Below are positions 44,335 to 45,977 of a stretch of DNA of 45,977 bases, piece after piece; positions within the stretch are counted from its first letter, which is position 1, and each line of letters starts with the position of its first letter. The notes under the pieces are model-generated. The model did no database searches. It was not told the DNA's origin and saw only the letters and a program-made list of their open reading frames with translations. Position numbers and translations under genes: made by a program. Origin of the DNA: Porogramme epimiltina (lineage: Eukaryota > Basidiomycota > Agaricomycetes > Polyporales > Polyporaceae); NCBI GenBank assembly GCA_900155495.1, contig FTLJ01001049.1, positions 1 through 45,977 on the forward strand, in the 5' to 3' direction.

Positions 44335-45641
44335 GGCGCCGAGTGCTGAGGGAGGAGTATGCTACAGGTCCTACGGGAAGCGGGTGCGTATTGCTGCTGG
44401 AGAGGGTATTTGAAAGTCAGCGACGGGCATGTGGTAAGGACGCGCGTGCGCCTAGCACATGCGCGTGAAAGCGGAGGGCTATAGCAGAAGTAGTGGTGGT
44501 GGGGAGGTGCGCATCCGCGGAGGGCGGCAAGCCCCCTTCATAACTATCCCGCTACAGCGGTCGGGCCGCGTCCGCGCAACACCGGTCTCCTACACACATC
44601 ATCTCGCGCAACCACAAACGGTTCTTCCATGCGAGTATCCGCTCATTCTAGGTGGCACCCTGCCTCCCAACGATCCGCCGGATTCGGCAGGGAAGTGATC
44701 GCCTAACCGCCCTCAGTTCCGCGGTGCGGTAACTTCCAAGCACGGACTGGCAGATAGTAGGCAGATACTCACAAGTATATACACAAGTGCTTCGGAGCGC
44801 GGTGCTGGGGGCAGCCCTGCCGAGGGGAAGGGGAAGAGGGGGTCGGGCACTTGGTCGCCTGGCGGACGGTCAGTGGGGAATGGTGCAGCCTGGGCGGGAG
44901 GCATGGCGCGGGGCGGGGGGGGGTAATAATATCAAGTCTGGAGGGCGACGGAGCCGGCAAGTCGGGGCTCGGGGCGCGGAGTGCGGAGGAGGGTCGCGTC
45001 CGAAGGCAATCAGCAGCACATGGTGCCATGGCGCACATCAGACGGAGGGATCACGCTGGCATCGGCCGCAGCGGGGGAGGAGGAGCATCCAGATAGATCT
45101 GGGTGGCATCTTCGCGCGCGCGTTCCGGCATCACCACGAGACGCCGTGGCGGAGGAGCAGGGGGAGGAGCGAGGAACAGAGAGCAGGTGAGGCGCCTCGG
45201 GGCTTGGTCTCGTGTTGACGTACTGCCTGCACCGTGAGCGCGAACCTTGGACGCTGTCGGGGGCAGAACCTCCGACGCACGGTGGCGCTGGCTGGTGCAC
45301 GGACGGGCGGTGGCGGATGCAGGGATGGGCCGAGGCGGCAGAGGGGCGGATGCGGTGCGTGTTGTGTCGCTGGGCCGAGTGATCAATGCTGCAGTCACTG
45401 TCGGGTCCTGGGCTTGTCCTCCCTGGCGGCCACCAGCTCGTTGTGGACGCCGAGGCGACTCGATGTCCGTTGCTGATGGCACAGACGACCGATCAAGCGC
45501 CCACCGAGGGTGCGCCGATCGCGCCTGCCCAAACAGGAAGATCTAGCCGAGAGAGCTGATGGCCGCCCCGAAATTCACGCCCGTCAATTTCTCTCCTCCT
45601 CCCGCGACCCCGTGGCCGCGCGCGCCCGCACTCTCCTCGCC
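44335..45641. other. intergenic, 1.3 kb, divergent promoters
   Basis: No supported gene. GC-rich open frames on both strands (44769-45482) overlap and encode only arginine/alanine/proline-rich translations without start context or splice partners. Confidence 0.5.
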
Positions 45642-45977
45642 ATGTCGCTCGCCACGCCCACCGCCGACGACCTCGACGACCTCCTGCTCTCCTGCAGGTA
45701 CGGCGACACCGAGGACATCCAAGCCTTCCTCGCCCGCTTCGGCCCAGACCCCCTCGCCGCCGCCCGCGACCACGCCGGCAACACCGTCCTCCACATGGTC
45801 GCCGGCAACGGACACACAGGTATCGTCGCCGCCCTCCCCGCCCCCGCCCCTGCCCCGCCCCCCTCGCCCCTGTCGCTCCTGTCTCTCCCATTGCTCCCAC
45901 CGCTCTGCTCCCCCGACGCCGACTGATATGCGGAAGGCGCGCGCCCACAGACGCGCTGAACGTGCTCCTCCCGCTCG
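45642..45977 (+). CDS. YAR1: Yar1-like ankyrin-repeat protein, 5' part only
   Basis: Exon 1 is 45642-45819 and exon 2 starts at 45951 and runs off the window end. The 68 visible residues are an acidic helix (ADDLDDLLLSCRYGDTED) followed by ankyrin repeats: IQAFLARFGPDPLAAARD, then HAGNTVLHMVAGNGHTDAL and the start of LNVLLPL. This pattern (short N-terminus then LHMVAGNGH) is that of Yar1, the cytosolic chaperone that shields ribosomal protein Rps3/uS3. The intron (131 nt, GTATCG...CCACAG) is phase 1 and joins GHTG|D correctly. Assignment rests on a short fragment; a generic ankyrin protein is possible. Confidence 0.75.

Noticed and set aside
44769..45482. Overlapping open frames on both strands
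   Set aside because: Composition-driven (Arg/Ala/Pro), no start context or splice partner.
1..45977. CRISPR arrays, phage genes, insertion sequences, bacterial operons
   Set aside because: The window is eukaryotic with spliceosomal introns; no repeat-spacer array, transposase or integrase was found.

Overview
The window is nuclear DNA of a basidiomycete fungus, most likely an Agaricomycete of polypore type. The evidence is the GC-rich coding sequence, genes cut into many small exons by introns of about 45-80 nt, TATA boxes 75-125 nt before several start codons, and typical basidiomycete families (HET-domain protein, A-T-R adenylate-forming reductase). The genus cannot be read from the sequence. 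All exon structures were spliced by hand. They are anchored on reading-frame continuity and family motifs, and every multi-exon model below sums to a whole number of codons.

Layout, left to right. A possible small membrane peptide (260, +) is followed by a poorly resolved GC-rich stretch (0.46-2.9 kb) with weak minus-strand coding candidates. A large HET-domain protein (5521-2945, -) comes next, then a tRNA-Ala(CGC) (6005-6076, +) and a Pus9/Rib2-type RNA pseudouridine synthase (6444-8721, +). An MFS transporter (10822-8937, -) converges on the synthase. Two large uncharacterised serine/proline-rich proteins of 1269 and 793 aa follow (15593-11619 and 18609-16041, both -). A complete ABCG-type half transporter (23149-20455, -) is divergent from a MOCOS-like class V PLP enzyme (24622-27064, +).

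The next block holds the vesicle-tethering factor Uso1/p115 (27380-30572, +), a 126-aa unknown protein (31319-30734, -) and a 210-aa unknown protein (32785-31982, -). A 1070-aa adenylation-thiolation-reductase enzyme (34769-38832, +) follows, with a secreted serine beta-lactamase-fold hydrolase (39490-41575, +) downstream. The window ends with an eight-helix membrane protein (44334-41951, -) and the start of a Yar1-like ankyrin protein (45642 onward, +).

How the genes relate. Most are independent housekeeping or lineage-specific genes: tRNA, RNA modification, vesicle transport, ribosome assembly. The part most like accessory metabolism is 32-41.6 kb, where an NRPS-like reductase, a secreted beta-lactamase-fold protein and a small unknown protein sit together; a small metabolite cluster is possible but not shown. 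The ABCG and MFS transporters are too far away to assign to it. No transposase, CRISPR array or phage-like element is visible. The most unusual sequence-level signals are four GC-AG introns, a 21-nt micro-exon, an apparent N-myristoylation motif on the MOCOS-like enzyme, and several long genes with no recognisable family.
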